Part shown: positions 63,136 through 64,000 of the stretch, piece after piece
How the letters are laid out: every line of letters begins with the position of its first letter
Position numbering within the stretch: position 1 is the stretch's first letter
Assembly: GCF_000711725.1 (NCBI RefSeq)
Contig: NZ_JONP01000020.1
Coordinates: 1 to 64,000, forward strand
From: Roseomonas aerilata DSM 19363
GTDB lineage: Bacteria; Pseudomonadota; Alphaproteobacteria; Acetobacterales; Acetobacteraceae
Direction of reading: 5' to 3'
DNA length: 64,000 bases
Made by a program: the position numbers and the translations under genes
The notes under the pieces: model-generated
Seen by the model: the letters and a program-made list of their open reading frames with translations, nothing else
The model's database searches: none
What the model was told of the DNA's origin: nothing

Positions 63136-64000
63136 GGAAGGCGAGCCTCGTCGATGGGCCCCTTATCGGGCGGGGGGAGCGTTGAGGGATTGGTTGCTTG
63201 CGACGTCGGCCCCTCCGGTGATGCCTTATGGAGCGCCGTCTCCGTGACCGGCGCATCCGAACCCGGGCCGGTGTCCTCGGTCTTCAACTCCGCCTCTTCC
63301 CTGCCCGCCAGGGCATCGGGCCGGGCTTCCGGACGCTCCTGGACCGCCTCCCGCGCGAAGGCGGGAGCAGCGAAGGGCGGAGCTTCCGGCAGGGGGGCGG
63401 CAAGGCGCCGCAGCCGCCCGATGAGGCGCGCCATCGCCACCGCAGGGTCAAGGGCCTCCACCTGCTGCCAGGCGGCCTCGACGCGCTCGCCCGCAGGGCC
63501 GCCCGGCTCCAGGCAGGCGGCCAGCGCTTCGGCCACCGCTTCGGGATCCTCCGCATCCACGACCGCGGCAAGGCGAGGCGCGTCCTCGCCGAGGGCCTCC
63601 AGCGCCTCCGGGCTCGCCACCACCGGTACGCGCAGGCGGGCGGCGTGGAGGAAGCCGACGGGCGGTCCTTCCAGCCGGGAGGGAATGAGCAACATGTCCG
63701 CCCCCGCCAGCAGCGACGCCCCCTCCTGGCCGGGGCCGAGCAAGCATAGCGCGTTGCCCTCGCCGGACGCATCGCGCAGCGCGGCCTCCAGGATGCCCTC
63801 GCCGCCGCAGGCGACAACCCCGCCCGTGCGCGCCGCGAAGGCCTCCGCGATGGCGGGGAGGCGGTCCGCGCCCCTGGCCGCGTCCAGCCGGCCGAGGAAG
63901 AGCGCGACCGGCGCCGACGGGCCGAGCCCCAGCCTCTCGCGCAGCGCCTCGCGGCAGGCCTCCCGGTCGGGCGCTGACGGCCGCTCCGCATCGAGGGGGA
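63132..64000 (-). CDS. Glycosyltransferase (GT4), 5' part beyond the window
   Basis: The frame is open from the right edge to the stop at 63132, about 289 residues. The visible part starts in the donor-binding half: VALFLGRLDAARGADRLPA, then VVACGGEGILEAALRDAS, LLGPGQEG, LLIPSRLEGPPVGFLHAARLRVPVVAS with the donor-site acidic residues. A charged Pro/Glu/Thr-rich tail of ~80 residues follows after RLRRLAAPLPEAP. It is probably a surface-glycan enzyme, and it is coupled to the unknown gene downstream. Confidence 0.8.
   Translation of the reverse strand, partial: PLDAERPSAPDREACREALRERLGLGPSAPVALFLGRLDAARGADRLPAIAEAFAARTGGVVACGGEGILEAALRDASGEGNALCLLGPGQEGASLLAGADMLLIPSRLEGPPVGFLHAARLRVPVVASPEALEALGEDAPRLAAVVDAEDPEAVAEALAACLEPGGPAGERVEAAWQQVEALDPAVAMARLIGRLRRLAAPLPEAPPFAAPAFAREAVQERPEARPDALAGREEAELKTEDTGPGSDAPVTETALHKASPEGPTSQATNPSTLPPPDKGPIDEARLP

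Overview
The window is a GC-rich chromosomal stretch from what looks like an aerobic alphaproteobacterium of the Acetobacteraceae (Roseomonas-like). This is inferred from base composition, protein flavour and the gene mix (XrtA/PEP-CTERM locus, Bug-type binding protein, FtsY with a long acidic/proline-rich head). No rRNA, tRNA, CRISPR array, insertion sequence or phage gene was seen. Genes are dense, and many neighbours share ATGA/GTGA/TGATG stop-start overlaps.

Region 1 (1-25.6 kb) is an XrtA (exosortase A)/PEP-CTERM exopolysaccharide locus built as two divergent operons around a 530-bp control region (11182-11711). The leftward operon runs from the export lipoprotein through chain-length determinant, tyrosine autokinase, outer-membrane protein, ATPase, polysaccharide deacetylase, FemAB-like protein and glycosyltransferase to the exosortase itself, which carries a C-terminal EpsI-like domain. 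The rightward operon holds the priming glycosyltransferase, the histidine kinase PrsK, the sigma-54 activator PrsR, the TPR protein PrsT and an O-antigen-ligase-like protein. Beyond it lie a small membrane protein, a Tat-exported polysaccharide-lyase-like protein and an AsmA-like protein. At the left edge a cut-off gene for a secreted protein has a textbook sigma-54 -24/-12 promoter. This links it to the PrsK/PrsR pair and makes it the likeliest exosortase substrate here.

Region 2 (25.6-39 kb), mostly leftward: a membrane-anchored TAXI-like binding protein; the leucine-degradation genes ivd-mccB-mccA; xanthine dehydrogenase xdhA-xdhB; a single-domain response regulator; a Bug-family binding protein; and lepA. 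A 16-bp two-part hairpin between xdhB and ivd buries the ivd ribosome binding site.

Region 3 (39-51.4 kb): PadR regulator plus siderophore-interacting flavoprotein with an AT-rich dyad operator; an AhpD-like protein; pheT, pheS, rplT and rpmI (leftward, no infC); then rightward a metallophosphoesterase, a Ser/Thr kinase-universal stress protein fusion, a dCMP-deaminase-like protein, dapF, ftsY and a creatininase-family amidohydrolase.

Region 4 (51.4-64 kb): a secreted proline-rich protein with a Nudix hydrolase; a TPR-glycosyltransferase; the ugpA-ugpE-ugpC transporter genes without ugpB; an unknown protein and an MFS transporter; a 3-oxoadipyl-CoA thiolase; and, running off the right edge, a protein of unknown function coupled to a glycosyltransferase. 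This right-edge pair may belong to a second surface-glycan locus.
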